In this document: piece by piece, positions 10,291 through 20,699 of the stretch
Position numbering within the stretch: the first letter of the stretch is position 1
How the letters are laid out: each line of letters opens with the position of its first letter
Source of the DNA: Pezicula radicicola
Taxonomy: Eukaryota > Ascomycota > Leotiomycetes > Helotiales > Dermateaceae
Direction: 5' to 3'
NCBI GenBank assembly: GCA_003008705.1
Contig: PDUO01000054.1
Location: forward strand, 4,160-68,159
DNA: 64,000 nt
Made by a program: the position numbers and the translations under genes
Notes under the pieces: generated by a model
What the model was told of the DNA's origin: nothing
The model's database searches: none
Seen by the model: the letters and a program-made list of their open reading frames with translations, nothing else

Positions 10291-11301
10291 TCCTTGGAAT
10301 AAACTGTGAACCAACACGCATCCGAGCATAGTTTGCCCACAACAGCCGCCTGAGACAAATTTGAAATACAAGTGAGTTGGCGATGGATGGGCAAGAACTT
10401 TCCAATCTTTTTCACCAGGCACGGGCGTAGGCCATGCTCTCTTGACCTCTCGAGGTCCTACGGTTGGCTGGACCTCTCGGGTGTAGTCAATGATAGAATT
10501 CATCTCCTTAAGCTCGACATGCGGGAACGTGGTACGGCCGGTATATAATTGTACAGGCTCCATGTTATTTAGTCTCTCGATGTCTTCCTTTGACCAACTT
10601 AGCAGCGAATGCGCAGCCGTCTTGAGATCGTAAAAGACCTGTATCCGCCAAAAGCCTCGGATAACGCGCTGTTCCTCGACCCAGGAAGGCGGTCCAACAT
10701 CTTGTACTTGATACTTCTGGCCCTTAGGTTTAAGCTCCGATGTCGAAACAAATTGGTTACCTTGGCCGGTGCTACTGAACCGAAACTTCTTATCGACAAG
10801 GTGCTCTGGCCTGAGAGCCCTAAAACGAATGAGGTAGTGCGTAAGGTAGTCTAGTGTAAGACACGTTATCTGTCGGTTTGACGCTAGGATGCTTCGTAGT
10901 ATAGCCAGTTGGGTAGTTTCGGACAGATGTGCAGGAACAAGTCCAAATTTAGACCCCCGAATTCAACAATATAGAGCTTCGTTTGTAACTTGTACATTAA
11001 AGTCGCGTAGATTTTGTATCGGAAGTGCTGAGGACTGGATTAGAGCTATGATGCGGATGATGACCCGGATGTGCCCATGCGTATACCCAGAGGACAGGAT
11101 CGCCTCAGTGATTTCAACAGTATATTCGTTGAACAGGCGAAATATAGCTGGCGATGCCCTGAGAATACTGTCGAGAGATACTAAATCGGGGAGCTGAGTA
11201 ACAATTACCAGCAGGATTTCCGGCGCGAGGCGTTCGAGTTGATTATGCTGCCCTTCACCATTCGTCGGTGTTGTACTTTGGGATTCGATGCTGGTAGACA
11301 T
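10213..11301 (-). pseudogene. F-box family protein, one in-frame TGA and truncated C-terminus
   Basis: ATG at 11301 starts MSTSIESQSTTPTNGEG, followed by a fungal F-box (LERLAPEILLVIVTQLPDL...). The same frame runs to 10213 with only one interruption, TGA at 10963-10965 (NEALYC*IRGSKFGLVPAHL). After it come ILRSILASNRQITCLTLDYL, HLVDKKFRF, RGFWRIQVFYDLKTAAHSLL, MEPVQLYTG and GEKDWKVLAHPSPTHLYFKF, an order typical of fungal F-box proteins of unknown substrate. Homology stops abruptly at FVSGG near 10345, where the frame runs into the Hrd3 relic, so the 3' end was lost at a rearrangement junction. TGA from CGA would be a C-to-T change. Confidence 0.65.
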
Positions 11302-12077
11302 AGTCGCCTTTCCTCCCTTTTCCTGCGTTGTAAATAAATAAGTCAAGACTGCCCCTCAGCTTACCACTTTCTATATGGTCACGATCGATCCTATCGTGCT
11401 GGAATTCTGAGCGAAGAAGCGAAGAAGCGAAAAAGAAGAGAAGTGAAGAAGTGAAGCGGTGGTTGGATTCCGATTCGATATTACTAATCGCTAGGTCTAT
11501 ATGGTCAGCTACGGACTATGATGTGCTCGGATGATGTGCTCCTTATCGGACTTTTTTTCCGGCAGTATCTCTTCCTTTAAAACAATATGGCAATATATCA
11601 CGATTGATTTATCACGATATAGGAATACCTTAATTTATATGGGGCAATATAAGGATTGTCTTTATTGTATTTATTGCGATATGGCTTTTGGCATATCGTA
11701 TCGATATATCGCAACAATATGATATATTGGTTATACTGTTGCCCAGGCTCGTATAACTTGTCGTCTACTATAAATTAAACGGTGCATGTTAAGATCGGCA
11801 ATTTCCTAGAATTCTCCGTTCATGCATATAAAATCAACCGTCGATGTTGCAAGAAGTTGTCCGAGTGGATCAACTCGCACTAATCCGGAACGTGCTATAT
11901 TTATGAATGCTTGTGATGAGCTTTCCCTCTTTCGTCAAATCCGCGGGGTTAATCGGCTAAAACGAGTACAGTATTGCATCTTAGCAATTATAAACCATCG
12001 AATAAATTTAGCCACTATCTCTCCAACAATCTTTACTCCTAAGATTTCTAACTTTCTTCTTGCAACAACACGAAGTT
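11302..12077. other. Gene-free AT-rich spacer with purine repeat
   Basis: About 776 bp without a supported gene. A purine-rich imperfect tandem repeat of GAAGAAGC units lies at 11406-11457, upstream of the F-box start. From 11580 to 11750 the sequence is built of short ATATCG/ATCACGATA elements that could fold, perhaps a decayed small transposon. Confidence 0.5.
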
Positions 12078-12884
12078 ATGGTGTGCTGGAAGATCGAATC
12101 ATGTACCGTCGCTGATGCCCCGGCTCTACCACGTAATAACATAGCCGCTTTTTGGGAAGACCATCACACAGGAGTTTCTCATTGAGCAGTCCGCAAAGCG
12201 TCAGCCGTGCAACCTCCTCCGCGACCGCGAACAGACACAGCACCGGAAGGCTGTGGACCCCGCTACTGGCATTACCGTTGGATACGCTCGCTGGATACTT
12301 CCATCTGGCCACTTCACAACAAATGATGGCAGTCCGGAGTGGGCAGAGGCCCAGGTGCCAGACGTCAGTGATGATGAGAAGCAACGGTTTAATGAACTGG
12401 CCCAGTCGGCGTGGTGGAATGGGAGAAGTGATATGGATGGGCTCGATGATAAGAACTACGCAGTGATGAACCCCATACTAGCTGAGAAGCCTTACATCAG
12501 TAAGTCAAAATAACTGTGTTTTAGAGCGACTGTATGTGTCTTTCACAAAATTGAAAGGGAGTTGACATCTAGAGTAAATAGACAGCAGTACGAGAGCCAA
12601 TTGCTGACAAATACCTAGAGCTCGACTACCTGGCTGTCCACCCCGAGAATAAAAGCAGAGGAATTAAGACAGCACTTGTACAGAGCAGGGTTAGGCTAGC
12701 CGAAAAAATCAGTGTTCCTATCTTCACGATGGCCTTCAAGGCAGGCCGGGGAATCTATGCGCGATTTGGATTCGAGGAAGTCAATAGGGTTATCCAGGAT
12801 GATTCGCAATTTGGTGGGACCGGAGAATATGGAGCGTATTTTATAGTATATAATATTCCTGAGGTAATATCAGCGGTAGAATGA
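12078..12884 (+). pseudogene. GNAT-family N-acetyltransferase with 5' frameshift
   Basis: The N-terminus from ATG 12078 reads KIESCTVADAPALPRNNI with AAFWEDH, typical of fungal GNAT proteins, then hits a stop. Just downstream in another frame the family pattern resumes (TQEFLIEQSAKRQPCNLLRD, KAVDPATGITVGYARWILP). A good GTAAGT donor at about 12500 and acceptor at about 12586 join it, phase-consistent, to LELDYLAVHPENKSRGIKTA and FTMAFKAGRGIYARFGFEEV, the acetyl-CoA binding core. The terminal TGA is at 12882-12884. The frameshift between about 12160 and 12180 would remove the start of the fold unless an unseen intron repairs it. The acceptor substrate cannot be told. Confidence 0.65.
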
Positions 12885-13556
12885 AAACCTGTCTTGTGAC
12901 TGAATCACTATATCATGCTTTCATGTAGACACACCAAACCTATGAAGCAGCTCGAGATATACATTCATAACCTCATCGTTAAGATATTCTCTTGGTTTCA
13001 GGCGCCATAGTGACTTTCCTACGCCAGCCTTATAGCCTACGTCGGGAATTGTAGCAACAACAGACGAGCTTTTGCAGTGCGCCGTGGGCCCCTAAGTCTC
13101 GCCCTAGCTCAGCTTCTTTAACATCTCCGTCTTCTAACAATCTAAAAGCTCTAGCAAGGCGCCTAAACTCTCAGACGGCGTTAATATCGATGTAGGACAC
13201 AGATCCTTATAATACTAAGACACTATATCTACTTACTAAGGCCTTATAGGGGCTTCCTACTATAATATATAACGTTATAGTTATAGTTTATACTCGAAGA
13301 TTAAATAATAAGTATATATTAAAACTAAAATTAAAATATTTAATTATTATATAAATTAATTATATTAAAATACTAGTATAATAAAATATAAAGATTATAT
13401 ATAAGATATATAAGTTAAAGAAAGAATATCTATTAAAAATAATTAAAGACTATAAAAGGATTATTAACTTTTTACAACTTAATAGCTATAGGAAAGAGAG
13501 AAATAAGGTCTTAGTTATTATAGTAGTATTTAGAGAGTAATAGTTAGAACTCTTAT

Positions 13557-13609
13557 TTTAGCCTCTAATATAATCCCACGTAAGTAGAATCCTATATCAC
13601 CTATTATTT
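13557..13609 (+). repeat. Copy A of a 53-bp dispersed direct repeat
   Basis: The core GTAGAATCCTATA, with flanks TTTAGCC and ACCTA.TATTT, recurs in the same orientation at 23334-23387. It sits at the right end of the AT-rich block 13200-13560, so it could be the terminus of a decayed transposon or LTR. Confidence 0.6.
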
Positions 13610-13911
13610 GAAAAGCCCCCCTAGGACCCCAGTACTTGATACCACAAAACTATGGACGTAGGGCGGCTAAGTATTCTGGGTGGAGCCTGCGTAGGCGAGT
13701 GGCAGAGATTTTTAGAATTTTTTTGGCAATTCCCTGGCTTTCGCTTCACCCTGTCGTTCTACCTAGGAAACTTAACCGCTGTACCTCCGTTAGTGAATCA
13801 AACCTACACGAAGGAAAGTCTTAAAGTTGGAGTCTAGTTTTCCTGAGTTACTGCATTGTGTTACTCTTGCTCATCCTACCTTCTAAGCTCTAACATCTAC
13901 AACTTGTCACC

Positions 13912-14109
13912 ATGCGGTATTTATCTATGGTCGCAATGGTGTTTACGACAAGGGCGAATTTTGTAATCGCAGGCTTTCCTACCGAACCAATGGCTACAGA
14001 AGCCGCCAACCTTACTGGCATAAGCACTCATACCCAGATGACCTATTGTTCATCTCGTAGATTCCGAAGGACTAGTAAACATTGCCTACCCAGTTCTGGC
14101 AGTAGATAG
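13912..14109 (+). CDS. Possible small secreted-protein start (doubtful)
   Basis: ATG in a good fungal context (GTCACCATGCGG) opens 65 codons starting MRYLSMVAMVFTTRANFVIA, which looks like a signal peptide weakened by an internal arginine. After GFPTEPMATEAANLTG the sequence loses any recognisable character. It may be the 5' exon remnant of a secreted protein gene. Confidence 0.2.
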   Translation: MRYLSMVAMVFTTRANFVIAGFPTEPMATEAANLTGISTHTQMTYCSSRRFRRTSKHCLPSSGSR

Positions 14110-15621
14110 CACAGTTTCCAGCAGAAGCCTGGACAGCTTGATCCGGCCTAGAAATGCGTCGTCAGTCAGCTCAAGCATTTATTTTATAGTTGACCAAAGT
14201 ATTGTATCACGACTAACCACATATTGACTGCATACACTCCTCTCTGCGTGATAACTCCTCGCGTCCCGCATTCCACATCCCCTGACGCAGAGACAGAGAC
14301 AGCTTGGCAGTCGCCTGTAAGTCCTGTCGTAGTTGTCGTACTAGTACTATGAAAACGGGGTTGGGGCATTGAAATTAGCTGGGGGATCAGTCTTAGGACT
14401 CTTTTACGATAAAGAGTGCTTCCTGCTCGAATGCTAATGTGACGGTGGCCACTTACCCATTCATAGCTAGCTAGGTACAAGTAATTAGAGAATGAGGTGT
14501 CGATGCAAATTAAATGCGCGCAATTTTCACTATCCTATCCTATGATTCTTGTAACGTAGCAGCTCTCAAGTCGCTTGTCTAAGGTAATTAATAAGCTTTT
14601 TGCAGTTGTCGAGCAGAGCTAGAAGAAGCACTTACTAACTTACATTATATTTCGTAAGACGACCCAATCTTACCCACGGTCAAGGGCCTGGTCTGGTTGG
14701 AAGACCTTCTTACAGCCCATCTGTGGGACCGCTCAGGCAACTACTAACAAATAATGTAAGGCATCGGCATTGACTAGCTTATTACACTCTAATGTGATTT
14801 TTAAACATCAACATAGGCTTACAAAATTAGTAGAAAATAAATCTCTAGTATTACACGAGTAAAATAATATATTTAATAACTCATTAAGTTGACTAATTAT
14901 ATTTTTATTTCGATTTCAAATATCATAGTATTTTACCCTTGTAGTGCACGAGCCTGTGTAGAACATCAAAAGTTGAAAATTACTAGAATACCTATTTCTC
15001 CTATTTTTACTTAATAGATTGATATAGAAGAAGATGATTAGTTACTTGAAAGTATACTGTATAAAACTTATTATATATACATCTCCTCGCTTGATTTATT
15101 GCCCTATTGCCAATAGTTAGTCCACTAGGGTGGTGCCCTTACCCTTTCATGGAGCGATCCCCTTAGAAGACTGTGGGATCAAAAGAGTGCTCTCCGAGCC
15201 AAAGTTGCCTTGTCACGTGCACGGCTCGGATGCCGGAAGTGTGGACTAGATTGAAGACGACTTGTTTTCTGCACACTCCTCTTTTTAGCTAAAATGTGAC
15301 CAGGTTTGCGATTTCTAATTGCACTTATTACGTAAGGTACGAACGAAGTATGTACCTTGGAAGAAGATCGGAAAGTCTAATCTAGCAAGCTTAGGTGGTG
15401 GGTCAAAAAGTAGGGAACGTTCAAAGCCAACGATTACCATAGCCATAAAGCACCTGCCACATTGAGCTACGTGCTTTGTCGGCCACAACAACAACCTTAA
15501 TCCCCCCTGATAACTAAGGTACCTACTTGAATGCCCGGTCTCGCCAAAGATCGACTATCTATCTATTCCGCTATGTCCCAAACCTACCTTACCTTACTGT
15601 GATCAAACGCAAACAATCTGA

Positions 15622-16251
15622 ACCAAGGTAAAATCCCTCCATTGGGGATTCGTCTTCATCCGCTGTACATATAAGTCGCAGGAGAAGTGGGACGCGTTTA
15701 TAGCTTCGCTCAAGGATGAGGCGCGCCTACATATTGAGTACTTGCAATACGGAGAAGCTCAGATGGATCTAAGGGCATTTAACCTAATGACATGGACCGT
15801 TATCGAAGATCTAGAAACCTTAGATGGTGCTGATATTGTGCAGACATCCCGTAGGTTTCGGGAATGGGTGAAATCGGAAGGGCGTCAGGAAATAGAAGGC
15901 GGCGAGACGATGACGGAAGAACAGTGTCCAGGTGGTCCACGCTTTAGTTTCTTCGTACATGTTGATGAGGAAACCTTGGAGAGTGTAGTCGATAGTAGGA
16001 AAGCGATCCAGAAGGACGGGTACTTCCTTAAGATGGTGTATGAGACTATGGTTTTATCAACAAATGACGAGCCGAAGGAGGAGGAGGAGGAGGAGGAGGA
16101 TGAACAGGACCGCCTTTGGCGTTCATATGATCTTACTAAGAAGGTCAAAGGCAATTCCCTTATCACTCTATACCGCAGGCTTCTTAACAACAGTAGCTTG
16201 TGGTATTATATAGACGTCGATCCCGACACAGGAATCATGACCTTTATATAA
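15622..16251 (+). CDS. Conserved fungal protein of unknown function, 5' end unclear
   Basis: The frame is open from 15622 (after TGA 15619-15621) and contains WGFVFIRCTYKSQEKWDAF, LMTWTVIEDLETLDGAD, RRFREWVKSEGR, FSFFVHVDEETLESVV, an acidic run of eight Glu/Asp, and a final WYYIDVDPDTGIM. This order is familiar from a family of unannotated proteins of about 220-260 aa in many Pezizomycotina that begins MSQTYL...WGF. A matching ATG with MSQTYLTLL lies at about 15571, but it is out of frame and no splice pair joins it, so the 5' end is either disrupted or differently spliced. Its role is unknown. Confidence 0.5.
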   Translation, partial: TKVKSLHWGFVFIRCTYKSQEKWDAFIASLKDEARLHIEYLQYGEAQMDLRAFNLMTWTVIEDLETLDGADIVQTSRRFREWVKSEGRQEIEGGETMTEEQCPGGPRFSFFVHVDEETLESVVDSRKAIQKDGYFLKMVYETMVLSTNDEPKEEEEEEEDEQDRLWRSYDLTKKVKGNSLITLYRRLLNNSSLWYYIDVDPDTGIMTFI

Positions 16252-16541
16252 TGTATTGTAGGCGGGGCAGAATAATTTGATTTCTAGCCTTTCCTCATCC
16301 ATGACCGCTACTTACCTCTGGAGGTTAGCGAGCTTGTTGTTTATTACCTGTGGCTAATACTCCACTTCTGCACACAGCTGATAGTACCTGGTTTAAATCG
16401 CGACGAACTAGCATCGCCGTTTCTTTGGCCAGGACGTGGGGCAGGGCCATGGGAGAGTAGTAGGCTGAGCAACATTCTAAAGCGCGAGTTTAACTTGTAT
16501 CTCAGCACTCACGCGAGTATTATCATCTGGCGTCATAGTGC

Positions 16542-16928
16542 GTGCTATCGCCATCTCGCGGAAACACCTTAAGGGCGGGAAGTTTAAAGAAGGACTACGA
16601 AGCACAGCCGACACCGACTTGGATAGATGAGCAGCCCGCCTACGGCACTCTTCCCGCTAGCCTTATGTATACTCGGGGTATTGAAGAAGCACCTGGTTAT
16701 ATAGCCTCTGTAAGGGTAGAGTATCGTGCTTTAAGTCGAGAGTGGCACGCCTTTCTAAACTTTAAGGTATATAGTGTAGCTGATTCCCAGGACAGAAAGA
16801 TTACTAGTAATAGCTTGAAACGCCCTTGCTCAGTTTTAGGGGAGCGGAGTGTCAGGACTAACGGAAGGGTAGAAACTATGGTTGTTGATAATGCGAAGTT
16901 CGAGGCTGAAGCAAATAGGAGAGTGTAG
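16542..16928 (+). CDS. Hypothetical ORF, doubtful
   Basis: A 128-codon frame without an ATG at its 5' end. It includes YRALSREWHAFLNFKVYSVA and a basic C-terminal part. I do not recognise it. It may be a fragment of a repeat-encoded or decayed gene. Confidence 0.2.
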   Translation: MLSPSRGNTLRAGSLKKDYEAQPTPTWIDEQPAYGTLPASLMYTRGIEEAPGYIASVRVEYRALSREWHAFLNFKVYSVADSQDRKITSNSLKRPCSVLGERSVRTNGRVETMVVDNAKFEAEANRRV

Positions 16929-19096
16929 TCAGAGCTTGTCCACTTAAAAGGATTAGATTTGCAGCCAGGAAAGCGACACAAGACGCAGGGGCCGAAATAT
17001 ACATAAGATATATAACGTCGCGTATGGGCTTACCAGCCACAAAACCTACTACCCTATCTTCTTTCCTATACAACTCCCAACATAGGCTATAAGAAAACAC
17101 CAAACTGTAATCAAATTGAATAAAATATACATAAGGCTATAGAAGCACTCTAAAATAAGGAATTTCCGTCTATAAGAAGTGCTACCTTACACTTTAAAGT
17201 AGCAAGGTCAATTTTGGCAATCGACTAGCAGGAGCTTAATTACGGTCTAACACTAATATACCTCTTTAAATTTTATTACGCGCCGAAAGGAAAGACTTTA
17301 GTACGATAGATTACACGCCTAACAGCTAGAGGATACCCTACGACACCTGCGTTGTTGAAAAGAAATAGCTTCAGAGATTCGAAATAGACGCGTCTAAGTC
17401 GTGTCGTGCTAGACTATCTCCTCTACTGAACCCTCTCTTATAAGCTATAAATGGCTCTATAGGTTCCTTAATCAGCATCCATATCTTAAAGGATGCTATT
17501 CGCTGTTACGGTCATTACCAGGAACCTCACACATGACTTCTCTTTCTTAGGCTTAGCGAATCTCACTAAGCGATGATCGCGAACGGCAGCGAAAATCAAT
17601 TTAAATAGAACAAACAATCAATCAATCAATCTTCTTTACGTCGAAATCATTATCGTCCTTACTATTTAGTCAGCTAATAAGCAGACTTGTTTAAGTCTTC
17701 TAGCATTTTGCAATTTAAAGCTAGAAGCTAAAAGCAGGAGGCACCATCTAACATAGAAGCTAATTAATTTAATACTACAACCTAAGTTCGCCGCCCCGCC
17801 CTAGAGGCGGCTACTACAACTACTACTACTATAGTAGGGATTTCACGTCTTTCAAAACCTCTGGTATTTTCGAAGTTATTTTCGGTTACTTTTCCTCCTA
17901 GGGCTGCCTCTAGAAATATAGAATATATATAGTGAAGTGTGGTGGTTTCTATAAAAGACCACCGATGGTTAACTTGCTGTAATTAATCGAATTGTAGACA
18001 CATTCATTACCTCTGTCGTTTTGCCCAGGGCAGGCAGTTGTTTTCTATTGACTTACCACCTATTTTGCCTTGCTATTGTGGGCTCTTGGATAGTTGTACT
18101 AATCCAAGTGGGAACTGTGGTTATTGTGCACTTTAACGGCACGCATACATGTATTCTCTACTCTATTACACTAGTATCTAGAACTTTTATTTTTAGTTTT
18201 TATTTAATTTTATATAAGTAGAATTATATTATTACTTAGTATTTAAGCTTAGATACTAATAGTAGAAGGGTTAAAATTAAAATTCTTTATTACTTACTAG
18301 AGAGAATTAATATAAGTAAAGATAGAATGATAAATAAAAGAAATATAATAAAAAATAAAAAATAAAAGATACTAAGATAATACTTAGTAATTTATATTAA
18401 CTCTATAAAGGTACAAAGACTAAATTATATCTTATTACTTTAATAGTAGATATAATACTAAGCCTTATAAGTAAATAAGAAAGATTTTATATAGTAGAAG
18501 ATAAAGTAATAGGATATATCTAATTACTTATATTATTTACTTAAATGTTTAAAACTATATATATATTTAAAGAATTAAAGTATAATCTATATAAACTAAA
18601 ATAAGCTTTCAAAGTCTTATATAAAGGTAGAAATATAGTTATATAATATATATAAGGTCTATATAATATAATATATAATAATTAGCTAAAATATTTCTAT
18701 TCCTAAGACGAAGTATATTCTTATAATGCCGGGCACAGGTAAATAACACAGTCCCTTAATTCTCTAGTTGACTATCTGGGGAGGTTGAGACGGGCATTGT
18801 GTTAGTTGAGCGTGTTCTACAGTTCTATTCTTCCGCTTCCGCTTGAGCTCTCGGGCCAGGGCCGATTGTTCTTGTTGCCAAATATATCAGTATTGCCACT
18901 CAGTTCAGAAACCATAAATCTTGCCTCTCTTTAGTCAATGCCATATATGAAACAATAGCATTAGTCAGACAGTTGATTTCTAAGCGTTTCATATACATTA
19001 CGACTGTTTCTCCGATGCTATGCAAGCTATTTCGGCATTATTCAGTACTCACTCTCGTTTGTGTATATATACACTTATTTTCCTACCTATATAGAA
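16929..19096. other. Gene-free, largely AT-rich block
   Basis: About 2.2 kb with no supported gene. 18160-18720 is very AT-rich with few CpA sites, as expected after RIP. A CTA/TAC microsatellite lies at 17811-17840. The short frame at 18021-18221 is probably chance. Confidence 0.55.
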
Positions 19097-20104
19097 TCAA
19101 GCAACTATCTCTTGACTTCCGATCCATATATTCGTCAATATATTCTCCCAATTAGAAACAGTTCTCGCGCTCTCAATATCACTTCTCACAACACTCTCTT
19201 CTCCAACCATTCTCACCTCGACTTCCTCTATCCATCTCCTCACAAACACCGCCTCGGCATCCTTCCGACTGCTTTCCCCAAAGTAAAACCCCAGTCCTGC
19301 GGCAGCACAGAGCACGTAACAAATCAGCACCGCTCTAGAAGCCGCCATCCCGGCCACAGGGTCCAGATTCCTCGTCCACACACTTCCTAAATAGATCCCC
19401 AACGCACCCAAGAAGCTCCCAAGGGAGTAGTTCAGCAAAACTGAGGGGGCAGCCAACATAGAGCAAGAGTATGCGCTCGCTGTCTTCCACTTATTCTCTT
19501 TTAAGAACTTGGCGATATCATTCTGAATCTCCTGGATCTTATTGCTAGACAGGTGATCCACATCTTTCAAACTTTCTTTTAAAGTTTTCTCGAACTCCTT
19601 ACGTATAGGCCTAGATGCTGGTTTACTGAGCCAGTTTCTCAGAGCATCTGGTGTATCGATACTACTCAGGAGTCTTGAGGTCGTGGTTGACAACCACACA
19701 GATAAACACCCGGCCACCAAACTCGTAACGAATCCAGCAGTAGCCGTCCAATGCACTTGATTCAGATGTAGCAGCGAAAGAGCAGTGATTGCTACTTGAG
19801 CTATAATGGCAGCAGTCACAGAAAGCATGTTGAAGTCGCTCATGAATGCAGACTTGAATCGCAGGGGGTCGCAATCTGTCGGGAGGACGTGAAGCTCCAC
19901 TCTATCCATAATCCGGAGAGAAGATGGAAAGAAAACAACGTTGAGGATTGCGAGAAATGTACCACGATCTGCTTTGATGCGTTGGAAGGGGGAGAAACCG
20001 CCTGGTCTGCCGGGCAGCGAGAAGCTCGCGCCATAGTAGAAACTGAAGAATGGGGGAATAAGACTGTCGAGATGGAATTTAAATCGATATTTTGATCGGG
20101 CCAT
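19097..20104 (-). CDS. Multi-pass membrane protein, partner of HET gene
   Basis: A single 335-codon frame with ATG at 20104 in a strong context (CAACCATGGCC). It has about four hydrophobic segments: around residues 88-112 (NMLSVTAAIIAQVAITALSL), 120-142, 215-240 and 258-278 (AVLICYVLCAAAGLGFYFG). A cytosolic-looking helical stretch lies between (IRKEFEKTLKESLKDVDHL). The segment LPTDCDPLRFKSAFMSDFN before the first helix is typical of a conserved but unnamed fungal membrane-protein family. An alternative start is Met 66 (MDRVELHVLP). It is divergent from a membrane-anchored HET gene with a shared spacer of about 0.6 kb, which suggests but does not prove co-function in nonself recognition. No disabling mutation is seen. 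Confidence 0.7.
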   Translation of the reverse strand: MARSKYRFKFHLDSLIPPFFSFYYGASFSLPGRPGGFSPFQRIKADRGTFLAILNVVFFPSSLRIMDRVELHVLPTDCDPLRFKSAFMSDFNMLSVTAAIIAQVAITALSLLHLNQVHWTATAGFVTSLVAGCLSVWLSTTTSRLLSSIDTPDALRNWLSKPASRPIRKEFEKTLKESLKDVDHLSSNKIQEIQNDIAKFLKENKWKTASAYSCSMLAAPSVLLNYSLGSFLGALGIYLGSVWTRNLDPVAGMAASRAVLICYVLCAAAGLGFYFGESSRKDAEAVFVRRWIEEVEVRMVGEESVVRSDIESARTVSNWENILTNIWIGSQEIVA

Positions 20105-20699
20105 GGTTGTGAATAGGGCATTGAACGGAAGATTTTGTTGATATATATAGTGCAGAGCAAATAGTTGAGAGCTAGAAAATCGAATGTTAGTCCATTAAGC
20201 CACAATTATGTAACTTGCAGCTAGAGGAACGATGAGACAAGAAATAAACCTACGTTATGATCGAAGAACTTATCGACTTCCAGAGCCATAGGCTTGAACA
20301 CGTAAAGGGGGTTTTATAAGTAATAATTAGGAATCAAGGAGGAATTCAAAGAAAGGTTAATAGTATTAGCATGTGATATATACATAGTGAGTCACATGAT
20401 AAGTCGTAGTGCCTTTGAAATTTTAGTAATTAGATTATAATCCTAACCCTAACTCGATATATAGAAGTGGCCATTCATGAACAGTAATTTAGAGATCATT
20501 GGCAGCTCGCTTCAACTGGCACTTATAGCAATCTGGTTGTTTCATTTTGGTGGTAGGCACGGGTACTTCGTGAGAGGCATACTTCGTAAGCTGTAATATG
20601 AGAAGCCACATTCGAACGTTAGCCGTTCTCTTCGGAAAGAGCGCTCGCAGGCTCAACACCAAAGGCAGCACCAAGGCAGTTGTTATCTGGAGACACAGA
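20105..20699. promoter_or_regulatory. Divergent promoter of membrane protein and HET gene
   Basis: Both flanking genes start outward from this spacer of about 0.6 kb. It is AT-rich around 20300-20460. I see no named operator. Confidence 0.45.

Larger units (their letters stand above)
12885..15621. other. Gene-poor region, AT-rich in part
   Basis: 13200-13560 is strongly AT-rich and TpA-rich and probably a RIP-treated repeat. 14800-15100 is moderately AT-rich. Apart from the small frame at 13912 and the repeat at 13557 I see no gene-like structure. Short open frames at 13636-13837 and 14184-14480 have no recognisable content. Confidence 0.5.
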
